DNA from: Jatrophihabitans telluris
GTDB lineage: Bacteria; Actinomycetota; Actinomycetes; Mycobacteriales; Jatrophihabitantaceae
Direction: 5' to 3'
Length of the DNA: 64,000 nucleotides
NCBI RefSeq assembly: GCF_023516435.1
Contig: NZ_CP097332.1
Coordinates: 3,410,001-3,474,000 of the forward strand
The notes under the pieces were generated by a model. The model ran no database searches. It saw only the letters and a list, made by a program, of their open reading frames with translations, and was not told the DNA's origin. Position numbers and translations under genes: made by a program. This document shows, piece after piece, positions 17,676 through 25,814 of this stretch (within the stretch, counting starts at the first letter, position 1; every line of letters begins with the position of its first letter).

Positions 17676-18797
17676 TCAGCTGCCCCAGCACGCCTGGGCC
17701 GCGGTAGCGGAGGTCTCGCTGGTGACGCCGCCCAGCGGCTTGTCCGTTGCCAAGGCGGTGCCGGTGTTGAAGAAGGACAGGCCCGCAGACGTCGTGGGCT
17801 TCGATCCGCCCGCCGCCAGCTTCGCGATCGCGTCGACACCCAGGCTGGCCATCTTGCCCGGGTACTGCACCGCGTCCGCCGTGAACTCCCCCGTGCCGAG
17901 GAACTTCAAACCGGCGCAGCTTCCGTCGATGGCGAAGATCAGAACGCCGTTCTGCTTGCCCGCTGCCTTGAGCGCGTTGTAGCCGCCCTCGGCCGCCGGC
18001 TCGTTGATCGCGTAGACCACGTTGATGTTGGGATTGGCCGACAGGCAGTTCTCCATGGCGGTGCGGCCACCGTCGATGGCGCCTTGGGTGGGCTGATGAC
18101 AGGCGATCTGGTACTCGCCGCCGGAGTAGCTGCCGCTCGGCGCTTCCTTTCCGTTCTGCGTGGTGCTGTTCGGGTTGATCCCGAGGCCTTCCAGGAACCC
18201 GTGGTCACGCTGGATGTCGACCGAGACCACCTGGTTGTTGAACAGGTCGAGCATCGCGATCACGGCCTTCTTGCCACCGAGGGCCTTGGCCGCGTATTGC
18301 CCGTCGAGCTTGCCGGCAGCCTCGTTGTCAGTGGCGTAGGTGATGTCGGCGGTGGAGGGAGGGTTCGGCGCGGTGTCCAGGGCGATCACGAAGATGCCCG
18401 CCTTCTTGGCCTGGTTCAGGGCGGCGTTGACGGCATCGCCGTTCGTCGTGATCAGAATTCCCTTGTCCCCGCGGGAAATCGCGTTGTCGATGGCGGTGAT
18501 CTGGGACTGGGTGTCACCGTCCTGCTTGCCGGCGGCCACGGTCAGCTTCACGTTGTCCTTGGCTGCCGCGGTCTTGGCGTCCTTCTCCATCGAGACGAAG
18601 TAGGGGTTGGTCAGCGTCTTGAGAATCAGTGAGACGCCGACCGACTTACCGGAAGATCCGCCCGCCGTTCCTCCGGTACCGGAGGTGTTCTTCGATGAGC
18701 TGCAGCCGGCTGCGGCGACAGCGAGGGCGGTGACACCCGCCGCGAGGGCCAGGGCACGCGGTTTGGGAAAACCTCTGTAAGAAAGAATGTTGGGCAT
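17676..18797 (-). CDS. frcB: Sugar ABC transporter substrate-binding lipoprotein (FrcB-like)
   Basis: A lipoprotein of 373 residues. A basic N terminus and hydrophobic stretch end in VAAAGCSSS, with Cys as lipid anchor, followed by a Gly/Ser/Thr linker. The mature part is a type I periplasmic binding protein (VSLILKTLTNPYFVSM, ITTNGDAVNAALNQAKKAG, IFAIDGSCAGLKFL), the class that binds ribose, fructose and similar sugars. It would sit on the outer face of the membrane and feed the FrcC/FrcA-like transporter encoded downstream. It is divergent from a LacI regulator, with operator-like sequences in between. Confidence 0.9.
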   Translation of the reverse strand: MPNILSYRGFPKPRALALAAGVTALAVAAAGCSSSKNTSGTGGTAGGSSGKSVGVSLILKTLTNPYFVSMEKDAKTAAAKDNVKLTVAAGKQDGDTQSQITAIDNAISRGDKGILITTNGDAVNAALNQAKKAGIFVIALDTAPNPPSTADITYATDNEAAGKLDGQYAAKALGGKKAVIAMLDLFNNQVVSVDIQRDHGFLEGLGINPNSTTQNGKEAPSGSYSGGEYQIACHQPTQGAIDGGRTAMENCLSANPNINVVYAINEPAAEGGYNALKAAGKQNGVLIFAIDGSCAGLKFLGTGEFTADAVQYPGKMASLGVDAIAKLAAGGSKPTTSAGLSFFNTGTALATDKPLGGVTSETSATAAQACWGS

Positions 18798-18844
18798 GAA
18801 CTACCTCTCGGGGGAAGTGGAAAGCCTCGGACATTCCAAGACAT

Positions 18845-18860
18845 GTAACAACCCGATTAC
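18845..18860. promoter_or_regulatory. Candidate LacI operator, binding-protein side
   Basis: GTAAC-AACCCG-ATTAC, an imperfect copy of the motif found again at 18949-18964, placed about 48 bp upstream of the binding-protein start. Confidence 0.5.
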
Positions 18861-18904
18861 GCGCTGTTGCGCCGGTTGCGATGGGAGAACGCTAGGCGCC
18901 ATCG

Positions 18905-18924
18905 AAGCCCTTGCGCAAGGGCTT
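18905..18924. promoter_or_regulatory. Perfect 20-bp palindrome with LacI-type TTGCGCAA centre
   Basis: AAGCCCTTGC-GCAAGGGCTT is its own reverse complement. A central CG step within TTGCGCAA is typical of LacI-family operators. It lies midway between the divergent frcB-like and lacI-like genes. Confidence 0.65.
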
Positions 18925-18948
18925 TCGCGGTGTAGATTGTGCCGGGGA

Positions 18949-18964
18949 GTAACAATCTGGTTAC
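18949..18964. promoter_or_regulatory. Candidate LacI operator, regulator side
   Basis: GTAAC-AATCTG-GTTAC has perfect 5-bp inverted arms and ends 17 bp before the regulator start, suitable for autoregulation. Confidence 0.5.
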
Positions 18965-18981
18965 AAGGGGGATCGTGACCC

Positions 18982-19989
18982 GTGACAACAATGCGTGACG
19001 TCGCGATGGCTGCACAGGTTTCGATCTCGACCGTTTCCCACGTTCTGAACGGGACGCGCTTCGTCGACCCCGCCACGGAAACCCGGGTGCGGGCGGTGAT
19101 CGAACAGCTCGGCTATCGGCACAACCATCTGGCGCGCGCGGTCGCTCGCGGGGGACGGTCGCAGTCGATCGGAGTCGGCGTTTCGGCGTGGACGAATCCA
19201 TACTTCGGCGCGGTCGTGTCGGCTATCGACTCCGCCGTGGCCGACTTCGGTTCGACGCTCCTGCTGGGCGAGACCGGCGAGGACGAGGAGCGAGAATACC
19301 GATTGGTGACGAGCCTGCTCGAGCGTCGAGTCGATGGCATCGTGCTCGCCCCGGGGCCGCGATCGGCTGAGCGAACGCTTCCCATGCTCGAGGCGGCCAA
19401 GACTCCGACGGTGCTCCTCGACCGGATCTATCCGGCCGCGAAGCTGGATCAGGTGGGAACCGACAACATCGAACCGACCGCCAGCCTGGTCGATCACCTG
19501 GCCCAAACGCACGGGAAGCTGCGCATTGGCCTGGTCTCCGGACTACCCGGACTGAGCACCACTCATGAGCGGCTGCTCGGCTATCAGACCGGCCTGCAAC
19601 GTAACGGGATCGCTTTCGACCCCACTCTCGTGGGGGACGGCGGATCCTCGGTCGAACAAGGGGAACAGGCCGCCGCGCGAATGCTGGCCACCGAGGATCC
19701 ACCCACTGCGATCATCGCGGGGAACAACGAGATGTCTGTCGGCACGCTGAGGTGGCTGCGGACCAACCGGCTGAGCGTTCCTGATGACGTCGCGTTCTGC
19801 GGGTTCGACGATTTCGACTGGGCCGAACTGATGACATCGCCGATCACGGCCATCGCGCAGGATTGGCCCCGAATCGGACTGCGAGCGGTCAGCCTGCTGC
19901 GGGCGCGCCTGGAGGACACGACCCTGCCGTACAGCATCGACCGGTTGCCGGCGAGCCTGATCATCCGCAATTCCTGCGGCTGCCCGTAG
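18982..19989 (+). CDS. LacI family transcriptional regulator
   Basis: This protein of 335 residues has an N-terminal LacI helix-turn-helix and hinge (MRDVAMAAQVSISTVSHVLN) and a sugar-binding-protein-like core (VSAWTNPYFGAVVSAIDSA, VDGIVLAPGP, AIIAGNNEMSVG, AFCGFDDFDWA). It probably represses the divergent FrcBCA-like operon until the sugar binds. GTG 18982 follows AGGGGGA by about 10 nt; ATG 18991 is an alternative that removes three residues. Operator-like palindromes lie in the 184-bp divergent region. Confidence 0.92.
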   Translation: MTTMRDVAMAAQVSISTVSHVLNGTRFVDPATETRVRAVIEQLGYRHNHLARAVARGGRSQSIGVGVSAWTNPYFGAVVSAIDSAVADFGSTLLLGETGEDEEREYRLVTSLLERRVDGIVLAPGPRSAERTLPMLEAAKTPTVLLDRIYPAAKLDQVGTDNIEPTASLVDHLAQTHGKLRIGLVSGLPGLSTTHERLLGYQTGLQRNGIAFDPTLVGDGGSSVEQGEQAAARMLATEDPPTAIIAGNNEMSVGTLRWLRTNRLSVPDDVAFCGFDDFDWAELMTSPITAIAQDWPRIGLRAVSLLRARLEDTTLPYSIDRLPASLIIRNSCGCP

Positions 19990-20078
19990 TGCGCACCCGA
20001 GCCTGGGCCATCGTCCCGGCGAGAAGGGTTGGACGTCCCCGTTCAGGCGGTTGTGCTTCGTGCGATGACCGCCTAGGT

Positions 20079-20098
20079 TCTCAACCAAGCAGTTGAGA
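20079..20098. promoter_or_regulatory. Candidate ArsR operator
   Basis: TCTCAAC-CAAGCA-GTTGAGA is a perfect 7-bp inverted repeat with a 6-bp centre. It starts on the last base of a TAGGTT -10 element (20074-20079) and lies before the GGGGAGG ribosome-binding site, so binding would block transcription. Confidence 0.65.
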
Positions 20099-20114
20099 TT
20101 CTGGGGAGGCACCG

Positions 20115-20447
20115 ATGACCGACTCGTTGTCGCGGGCATTCGCGGCGCTCGCCGATCCGACCCGACGGGACTTGGTGACGCGACTGTCCGACGGCGACGC
20201 CACGGTCGGGCTGTTGGCGGCGCCGTACCCGGTGAGCGTGCAGGCCATCTCCAAGCATCTGAAGGTGCTGGAGGAGGCCGGTCTGGTGAGCCGCGGCCGG
20301 GAGGGGCACCGCAGCCCGGTACACCTGGAGGCGGAGGTGTTCGACCTGATGACGAAGTGGATCGAGCGGTACCGGGAGCGGGCTGAGGCTCGTTACCTAC
20401 GGCTCGATGCCGTGCTGGCCGAGCTGAGCGAAGGAACCGAGGCATGA
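20115..20447 (+). CDS. ArsR family helix-turn-helix repressor
   Basis: The product is 110 residues with a winged helix from about residues 5-90 (FAALADPTRRDLVTRLSDGD, SVQAISKHLKVLEEAGLVS). It has no cysteine-rich metal site; this sub-group is usually a non-metal regulator paired with an SRPBCC or DinB-like protein. GGGGAGG lies 5 nt before ATG 20115. An inverted repeat overlapping the promoter suggests autoregulation. The stop overlaps the next start by 4 nt (ATGA), so the two genes are translationally coupled. Confidence 0.92.
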   Translation: MTDSLSRAFAALADPTRRDLVTRLSDGDATVGLLAAPYPVSVQAISKHLKVLEEAGLVSRGREGHRSPVHLEAEVFDLMTKWIERYRERAEARYLRLDAVLAELSEGTEA

Positions 20448-21013
20448 CCGTCCCTACGGACCCGGCCGAGCGTCATCGCGTGGTGGCCGCTGCTTTCACG
20501 GCCCGCGTGCGAAACGCCTCCGACTGGGATGCCCCCGCGCCGGTGGCAGGATGGCGCGCCCGCGACGTGGTCGCCCACCTGGTCGAGTGGTTCCCGGACT
20601 TCCTGAAGACAGCGACCGGTCTGACGCTCGATCGCGGCCCGTCTGCGGAGCACGACCCGGTCGCGGCCTGGCAGGTGCACACCGACGCGGTACAGCGACT
20701 GCTCGACGGGCCACAGGCAGGGACAGCCTTTCGTCACCCGATGGTGGGCCAGATGCCGCTGCCGGACGCGGTCGATCGGTTCTACACAACCGACGTTTTC
20801 ATGCACACGTGGGACCTTGCCCGCGCAACCGCGCAGGACGAACGGCTGGACCCGCAGACCTGCGAAGACCTCCTCGCGCAGATGGTTCCCATCGAGGACC
20901 TGATGCGATCCTCGGGCCAGTACGGAGCCCGGGTCACGGTGCCCGACGATGCCGACGCACAGACCCGCCTGCTCGCCTTCATCGGCCGAGACCCGCTACG
21001 CGGCAGGCAATGA
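20444..21013 (+). CDS. TIGR03086-type metal-binding protein (DinB/maleylpyruvate isomerase fold)
   Basis: A protein of 189 residues with the mycothiol-dependent maleylpyruvate isomerase N-terminal fold: helix motif WRARDVVAHLVEW near the start and TTDVFMHTWDLARAT in the second half, whose His residues form the metal site in this family. A thiol-dependent transferase or isomerase role is inferred from relatives; the substrate is unknown. It is coupled to the ArsR gene by a 4-nt overlap and is most likely its regulated partner. Confidence 0.82.
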   Translation: MTVPTDPAERHRVVAAAFTARVRNASDWDAPAPVAGWRARDVVAHLVEWFPDFLKTATGLTLDRGPSAEHDPVAAWQVHTDAVQRLLDGPQAGTAFRHPMVGQMPLPDAVDRFYTTDVFMHTWDLARATAQDERLDPQTCEDLLAQMVPIEDLMRSSGQYGARVTVPDDADAQTRLLAFIGRDPLRGRQ

Positions 21014-21085
21014 CCTCGCGCGTCCCAGCGGCCTCTGCGGTGCCGGGAGGGCCGGCGCACGACCGGGATCGAGTGCGTCGCGTGG

Positions 21086-21925
21086 CTAGGCGTCGTAGGC
21101 GAGTGAGGCCGACAGGGCGCGGTGGGCCTCGATCTGGGATCGGATGGTGGAAAGATTTCGCTCCTCGGCGGCCATCGCATCCGCGCCGGCGACGAAGCGG
21201 AGCGGCAGGTCATCCGAATCCGAGATCTGTACCAGCGCCTGAGCCAGCTTTCTCGGATCGCCCCCCTGCTGCCCGTTCATGCTCTTCCACGCGGTGATCG
21301 TGGTGGCGGTGCGATCGGCGTAGTCATCGATGTCCAGCGCCGGCCAGATTGTGGAGCTGCCTTCGACGAGCAGTTCGGTACGGAAGAACCCGGGTTCCAC
21401 GGCCATCGTCTTGATTCCGAACGGTTCGACGTCGAAACGCAGTGACTCGAGCCAGCCTTCGAGGGCGAATTTCGAGGCGGCGTAGGCGGCGCAGAATTCC
21501 TGACCGATCAGGCCGGCGGTGCTGGTCACCGTGATGACCTGCCCACTTCGTTGCCCACGCATGATCGGCAACACGGCGCGAGTTACGTTGAGTGGGCCGA
21601 AGAAGTTGGTCTCCATCTGAGCCCGAAACTGTTCGGGGCTGATGGTCTCGAAGTAGCCCGCGTAGAAGTTGCCGGCGTTGTTCACGAGCACGTCGATACG
21701 CCCGAACCGATCAAGGGCGGTCTGCGCCGCGTGTTCGGCAGCCGACGGGTCGGTGATGTCAAGGGTGACCGCGAGCAGCTTGTCGTGGGTCCCGACCGCC
21801 TCCTCGACCCGGGCGGCGTCACGCCCGGTGGCCACAACCGCATGTCCCGCGGCAAGCGCCGACTGAGCGATGTCGATCCCGAGGCCTCGACCGGCTCCGG
21901 TGATGAACCACACTGTGCTGATCAC
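21086..21925 (-). CDS. Short-chain dehydrogenase/reductase
   Basis: An SDR of 279 residues: NAD(P)-binding TGAGRGLG near residue 10, NNAG near 86, catalytic Ser in VTSTAG and YAASK as the Tyr/Lys pair. GTG 21925 (VISTVWFITGAGRG) places the cofactor loop at the usual distance and has GAAAGG upstream; the open frame extends to 21982. This sub-group often lies next to an XRE regulator of the type encoded just upstream on the same strand. Substrate unknown. Confidence 0.88.
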   Translation of the reverse strand: MISTVWFITGAGRGLGIDIAQSALAAGHAVVATGRDAARVEEAVGTHDKLLAVTLDITDPSAAEHAAQTALDRFGRIDVLVNNAGNFYAGYFETISPEQFRAQMETNFFGPLNVTRAVLPIMRGQRSGQVITVTSTAGLIGQEFCAAYAASKFALEGWLESLRFDVEPFGIKTMAVEPGFFRTELLVEGSSTIWPALDIDDYADRTATTITAWKSMNGQQGGDPRKLAQALVQISDSDDLPLRFVAGADAMAAEERNLSTIRSQIEAHRALSASLAYDA

Positions 21926-22020
21926 GGTTATGCCTTTCTCATCTCGCTGAGGGCACTTCGGCCAGCTCATGTTCTCGGTCAAGCGCCACCTAGGCTCGGG
22001 TCAGTACTGCTGGGCGCCGA

Positions 22021-22911
22021 TCAGTATCTGGCGAGTTCTCCGGCCAATTTCGCGGTGGCCGCCCACGTCGCGAGCAGCTTCAGGCCGTCGGCGGCGGGAG
22101 TGTTCGGGTCGGCGGTGTAGACGTTGAGGCGCAGCTCGGGCTCGGAGCCAAGCTCTAAGCCTTCGAAGTTCAGATCGAGTTCGCCCACCGCGGGATGCCT
22201 GAGACGCTTACGGCCACTGCGGTGGAATTTGACGTTGTGCGAGGCCCAGTGCTGACGAAACAGCTCGCTCTGTGTCGACAGCTCGCCGACGAGCGTGATC
22301 AGCTCCTTGTCGTACGGGTTGCGGCCGGCCTCGAGGCGCAGCATCGCTGCCGCGTCGGTGGCCATGCGGTCATAGTCGATGAAGAAGTCCCGCGCAGCAG
22401 GGTCCAGATACATGAACCGGGTGGTGTTGGCTGGACGCCTGTTGCTGGCTCCGGCGACGGGCGAGGCCAGGACGGGCGAGTACAGGGCTTGCGCCAGCTG
22501 GTTCATGGCGAGGATGTCGTGACGAGCGTTGCGCACCCAGGCCGGAGCTTCGGTGATCGCGTCGAGCACCTGCTGAATCACCGGCCTGACCGACGTGGGC
22601 GCCGGACGTTGACGCCGGCTGCTCTGAGGCCCAGCCGCATGGGCCAGCGCGAACAGATGCTCACGCTCGGCCTCGTCGAGCTGCAACGCGTCGGCGACTC
22701 CTTCGATCACTGAGTCGGACGCGCCGGCGAGGTTGCCTCGCTCCATGCGGACGTAGTAGTCGATGCTCACGCCTGCAAGCAGCGCGACCTCCTCGCGACG
22801 CAGTCCCTTGACGCGCCGATTGCCGCCGTAGGCGGGCAATCCCGCCTGGTCAGGGGTAATGCGGGCGCGTCGGGAGCTGAGGAATTCGCGCACCTCGACT
22901 CGGTTGTCCAT
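22021..22911 (-). CDS. XRE family regulator with MmyB-like ligand-binding domain
   Basis: This regulator of 296 residues has an N-terminal helix-turn-helix (LRREEVALLAGVSIDYYVRM, residues about 35-55) and a C-terminal MmyB-like domain (from about 110, with FMYLDPAARDFFIDYD and QSELFRQHWASHNVKFHRSG). Such proteins are frequently next to SDR or MFS genes, as here on both sides. TACCGT lies 6 nt before ATG 22911 (leaderless). It likely controls the SDR and/or the divergent exporter. Confidence 0.9.
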   Translation of the reverse strand: MDNRVEVREFLSSRRARITPDQAGLPAYGGNRRVKGLRREEVALLAGVSIDYYVRMERGNLAGASDSVIEGVADALQLDEAEREHLFALAHAAGPQSSRRQRPAPTSVRPVIQQVLDAITEAPAWVRNARHDILAMNQLAQALYSPVLASPVAGASNRRPANTTRFMYLDPAARDFFIDYDRMATDAAAMLRLEAGRNPYDKELITLVGELSTQSELFRQHWASHNVKFHRSGRKRLRHPAVGELDLNFEGLELGSEPELRLNVYTADPNTPAADGLKLLATWAATAKLAGELARY

Positions 22912-22917
22912 GCCACC

Positions 22918-22923
22918 ACGGTA
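22918..22923 (-). promoter_or_regulatory. -10 element (TACCGT) of XRE regulator
   Basis: Six nucleotides before ATG 22911; leaderless arrangement. Confidence 0.5.
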
Positions 22924-22945
22924 GGCGCGTGACCGGGGGCGTGGG

Positions 22946-22962
22946 AGGTACCGCTATTACCT
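22946..22962. promoter_or_regulatory. Candidate XRE operator (AGGTA-N7-TACCT)
   Basis: A perfect 5-bp inverted repeat with 7-bp spacer, 23 bp upstream of the regulator -10 element and 50 bp upstream of the MFS start, in the shared divergent promoter region. Confidence 0.45.
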
Positions 22963-23011
22963 GGAAGACCAGACACTCCCTGGCGCTCTCGCGACCCTCT
23001 TCACTGAATCC

Positions 23012-24490
23012 ATGAGCTCAACGGCACCAGCCCGACTCCACACCCGCGCCGTCCTGGTGATCATCTTGGTCAGCTATTTCATGATCCTGCTGGACAACTC
23101 GATCATCTTCACCGCCCTGCCGAGGATCCATTCGGCGATGCACTACTCCGATACCGGCCTGGCCTGGGTCCAGGACGCCTACACCCTCGTCTTCGGCGGC
23201 CTTTTGCTGCTGGGCGCTCGGGCCGGTGACCTGCTGGGACGTCGGCGCGTGTTCATCGTCGGCCTGGCCGTCTTCGCCGTGGCCTCGCTGCTCGTCGGAC
23301 TGTCTCCGGCGGGCTGGTCGTTGATCGCTGCGAGGGGTTTGCAAGGCATCGGCGCGGCAATCGTCGCACCGTCGTCACTGTCGTTGCTCACGGCCAGCTT
23401 TCCCGCCGGACCCGCGCGCGCCAGAGCAGTTGCTCTCTACGGCGCGACCGCAGGTATCGGCTCCAGCCTCGGCCTTGTCGTCGGTGGAGCGCTTGCGGAC
23501 TGGGTGTCGTGGCGAGCCGGGTTCTTTCTAAACGTCCCGATCGGCATTGCCATGATCGTGCTGGCGCCTCGGTACTTGCCAGAGACAACGACCAAGCGGG
23601 GTCGCTTCGATCTCACCGGCGCAATCTGCGCGACCGTCGGTGTCGGGGCCATCGTCTACGGCATCATCCACGCGGCCGACGCCTCCTGGACGTCCCCGAC
23701 CACGCTGGCATCGCTTGCTGTCGGCCTGGGTCTGGTCGTTGCTCTGGCGCACTTCGAACGTGGCGCTGCGCAGCCGATCATGCCGCTGCGCTTGTTCGTG
23801 AGCCGTGAGCGCGTTGGGGCCTATCTCGGCCGATTCCTCTACCTCGCGGCGATGATCGGATTCTTCTATTTCGGCACGCAGTACCTCCAAGGCGTCCTCG
23901 GGTTCAGCGCGTTCCGGGCCGGCGTTGCCTTCTTCCCGATGACGGTTGTCAACTTCGCCGTCGCCATGGCGATCCCGCGCCTCACCGCCCGGCTCGGCCT
24001 AGGCATCCCCTTGGCCACGGGCGTTGCGGCCACGTTGATCGGCATGTGGTGGCTGGCCCAGGTCGGCGTCACCAGCTCGTACTGGAGCGCGGTGGCGGCC
24101 CCCATGCTGTTCATCGGCGCAGGTCAGGGCCTGGCGTTCGCGCCGATGACCTCGGCAGGAATCTCCGGCGTGGACGCCGACGACGCTGGAGCCGCGTCCG
24201 GTCTCGTCAACACTTTTCATCAGCTAGGAATGGCACTCGGCCTCGGCGTTCTGGTCACTACGTCAGCCAACTCGGGCAGCCACCTCACCTCCGCCGCAGC
24301 AGTCTTGACCGCACGCGTGGACACCGCACTCAGCGCCGGGTCAGTCCTGCTGGCACTGTGTCTGATCGTCACCGTCGCGCTCGTCGTGGTGCCCGGGGTG
24401 TCGGTGCGGCGGCCTGGGCTCACATCCCTCGACAGGACACAGCCCATCCCCACCGACGGACCCGCTCTGGCGACGGCCGCGAACAAGTGA
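23012..24490 (+). CDS. MFS transporter, DHA2 (14-TM) drug/proton antiporter type
   Basis: This 492-residue membrane protein has the DHA2-type first helix (LLDNSIIFTALPRI), motif A (GARAGDLLGRRRVF) and motif C-like glycine-rich helix (GIGSSLGLVVGGALADWVSWR), with about 14 hydrophobic segments. The family expels drugs or other hydrophobic compounds in exchange for protons. It is divergent from the XRE/MmyB-like gene, a likely regulator. ATG 23012 lacks a strong Shine-Dalgarno sequence. The substrate cannot be read from sequence. Confidence 0.88.
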   Translation: MSSTAPARLHTRAVLVIILVSYFMILLDNSIIFTALPRIHSAMHYSDTGLAWVQDAYTLVFGGLLLLGARAGDLLGRRRVFIVGLAVFAVASLLVGLSPAGWSLIAARGLQGIGAAIVAPSSLSLLTASFPAGPARARAVALYGATAGIGSSLGLVVGGALADWVSWRAGFFLNVPIGIAMIVLAPRYLPETTTKRGRFDLTGAICATVGVGAIVYGIIHAADASWTSPTTLASLAVGLGLVVALAHFERGAAQPIMPLRLFVSRERVGAYLGRFLYLAAMIGFFYFGTQYLQGVLGFSAFRAGVAFFPMTVVNFAVAMAIPRLTARLGLGIPLATGVAATLIGMWWLAQVGVTSSYWSAVAAPMLFIGAGQGLAFAPMTSAGISGVDADDAGAASGLVNTFHQLGMALGLGVLVTTSANSGSHLTSAAAVLTARVDTALSAGSVLLALCLIVTVALVVVPGVSVRRPGLTSLDRTQPIPTDGPALATAANK

Positions 24491-24513
24491 CACCTCAACC
24501 AGCAGGAGCAGCG

Positions 24514-24565
24514 AGCGCGTAGAACTCGAGTCCCAACCGCGTCAGACGTTGAAGCGGAACTCGAC
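24514..24565. repeat. Partial duplicate of the ychF 3' end (copy 1)
   Basis: This 52-bp segment matches 24581-24632 with two mismatches (offset 67 bp). The matching segment in copy 2 spans the ychF C-terminal codons for VEFRFNV, the stop codon and downstream sequence. Copy 1 is noncoding. Confidence 0.9.
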
Positions 24566-24580
24566 TAGTCCTCCCGCCAC

Positions 24581-24632
24581 AGCGCGTAGAAGTCGAGTCC
24601 CAGCCGCGTCAGACGTTGAAGCGGAACTCGAC
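24581..24632. repeat. ychF 3' end (copy 2 of the 52-bp direct repeat)
   Basis: The genuine end of ychF; see 24514-24565 for the duplicate. Mismatches are at the 11th and 22nd positions. Confidence 0.9.
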
Positions 24633-25682
24633 GACGTCCCCATCGGCCATGACGTAGTCCTTGCCTTCGATCCGCACCCGGCCCCGCGACTTCGCCTCAG
24701 CCATCGACCCGGCATCGACGAGGTCGGCATAGGAGACCACTTCGGCCTTGATGAACCCGCGTTCGAAGTCGGTGTGGATGACGCCCGCCGCCTGCGGAGC
24801 GGTCGCGCCACGCCGAATCGTCCACGCGCGCGCCTCCTTCGGCCCGGCGGTCAGGTAGGTCTGCAGTCCCAGAGTGTCGAAGCCGAGGTGGGCGAGCTGA
24901 TCGAGACCGGACTCCTCGACGCCCATGGACTGCAGCAGCTCCAACGCCTCCTCCGGTTCGAGCTCGACCAGCTCGGATTCTGTTTTGGCGTCGAGGAAAA
25001 CCGCGTCGGCCGGCGCCACGAGATCGCGCAGCGAGGTGATGAAATCGGCGTTGGCCAGCTCACCCGGGTCGACGTTGAAAACGTAGAGGAACGGCTTGGC
25101 CGTCATGAGATGCAGTTCCCGGAGCGGCTCGGGGTCAAGGCCGGCGGCAAAGACCGTACGACCCTCTTCCAGCACCTTCTGCGCTGCCTCGACCGCAGCC
25201 ACGACGGACACTTTGTCCTTCTGAATACGGGCTTCCTTCTGCAACCGCGGCAGCGCCTTCTCCACGGTGTCGAGGTCGGCCAGGATCAGCTCGGTGTTGA
25301 TCGTTTCGATGTCGTCGGCCGGCGACACCTTTCCGTCGACGTGAACGACATCGGGATCGGTGAAGGCTCGGATCACCTGACAGATCGCGTCGGCTTCGCG
25401 GATGTTGGCCAGGAACTTGTTGCCCAGCCCCTGCCCCTCCGACGCGCCGCGGACGATGCCGGCGATGTCGACGAAGCTCACGGTGGCGGGGACCACCTTC
25501 GCCGAGCTGAAGATCCCGGCCAGCACGGTCAGCCGCGGATCGGGCACCCCGACGACCCCGACGTTGGGCTCGATGGTCGCGAACGGGTAGTTCGCCGCGA
25601 GCACATCGTTGCGGGTCAACGCGTTGAACAGGGTGGACTTGCCGACGTTGGGCAGGCCGACGATGCCGATAGTGAGAGCCAC
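24609..25682 (-). CDS. ychF: Redox-regulated ATPase YchF (Obg-like)
   Basis: A P-loop protein of 357 residues, the normal YchF length. G1 is [13 protein letters not shown]3 DIAGIVRG, and the NKxD motif is replaced by FNVDPGEL, which is why the family prefers ATP. The C-terminal TGS-like domain ends VEFRFNV, the usual end. YchF binds ribosomes and acts in translation and stress control. GTG 25682 (VALTIGIVG) has TAGACT 8 nt upstream; the long open frame to 26003 is an artefact. In M. tuberculosis the orthologue Rv1112 also lies near ispH and xseAB. The 3' end is partly duplicated downstream. Confidence 0.95.
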   Translation of the reverse strand: MALTIGIVGLPNVGKSTLFNALTRNDVLAANYPFATIEPNVGVVGVPDPRLTVLAGIFSSAKVVPATVSFVDIAGIVRGASEGQGLGNKFLANIREADAICQVIRAFTDPDVVHVDGKVSPADDIETINTELILADLDTVEKALPRLQKEARIQKDKVSVVAAVEAAQKVLEEGRTVFAAGLDPEPLRELHLMTAKPFLYVFNVDPGELANADFITSLRDLVAPADAVFLDAKTESELVELEPEEALELLQSMGVEESGLDQLAHLGFDTLGLQTYLTAGPKEARAWTIRRGATAPQAAGVIHTDFERGFIKAEVVSYADLVDAGSMAEAKSRGRVRIEGKDYVMADGDVVEFRFNV

Positions 25683-25690
25683 GAGGCGCC

Positions 25691-25696
25691 AGTCTA
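25691..25696 (-). promoter_or_regulatory. -10 element (TAGACT) of ychF
   Basis: Eight nucleotides before GTG 25682; supports the short start. Confidence 0.5.
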
Positions 25697-25777
25697 CTGG
25701 GGTCCCGAGCAGGCGCTGACCGTCCCGCCGCCGTCTGAGCTGGCGGGGCCGCTGCCGTCCGCGCGCGGAATTCCCCC

Positions 25778-25807
25778 TTGACGACGGGCACGATCGAAGC
25801 GCAATAT
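25778..25807 (+). promoter_or_regulatory. Promoter TTGACG-N18-CAATAT of ABC exporter operon
   Basis: The best -35/-10 pair in the window: TTGACG at 25778-25783, 18-bp spacer, CAATAT at 25802-25807, then 7 nt to ATG 25815. Transcription would begin at or next to the start codon. An imperfect inverted repeat (ATTCA...TGAAT, 25807-25823) covers the start region and could bind the downstream TetR. Confidence 0.65.
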
Positions 25808-25814
25808 TCAACAC

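Noticed and set aside
24542-24811. Second ychF C-terminal gene fragment as a pseudogene
   Set aside because: The frame ending at 24542 runs antisense-shifted through ychF, and only 52 bp of its end are duplicated; it is better described as a short direct repeat than a broken gene.
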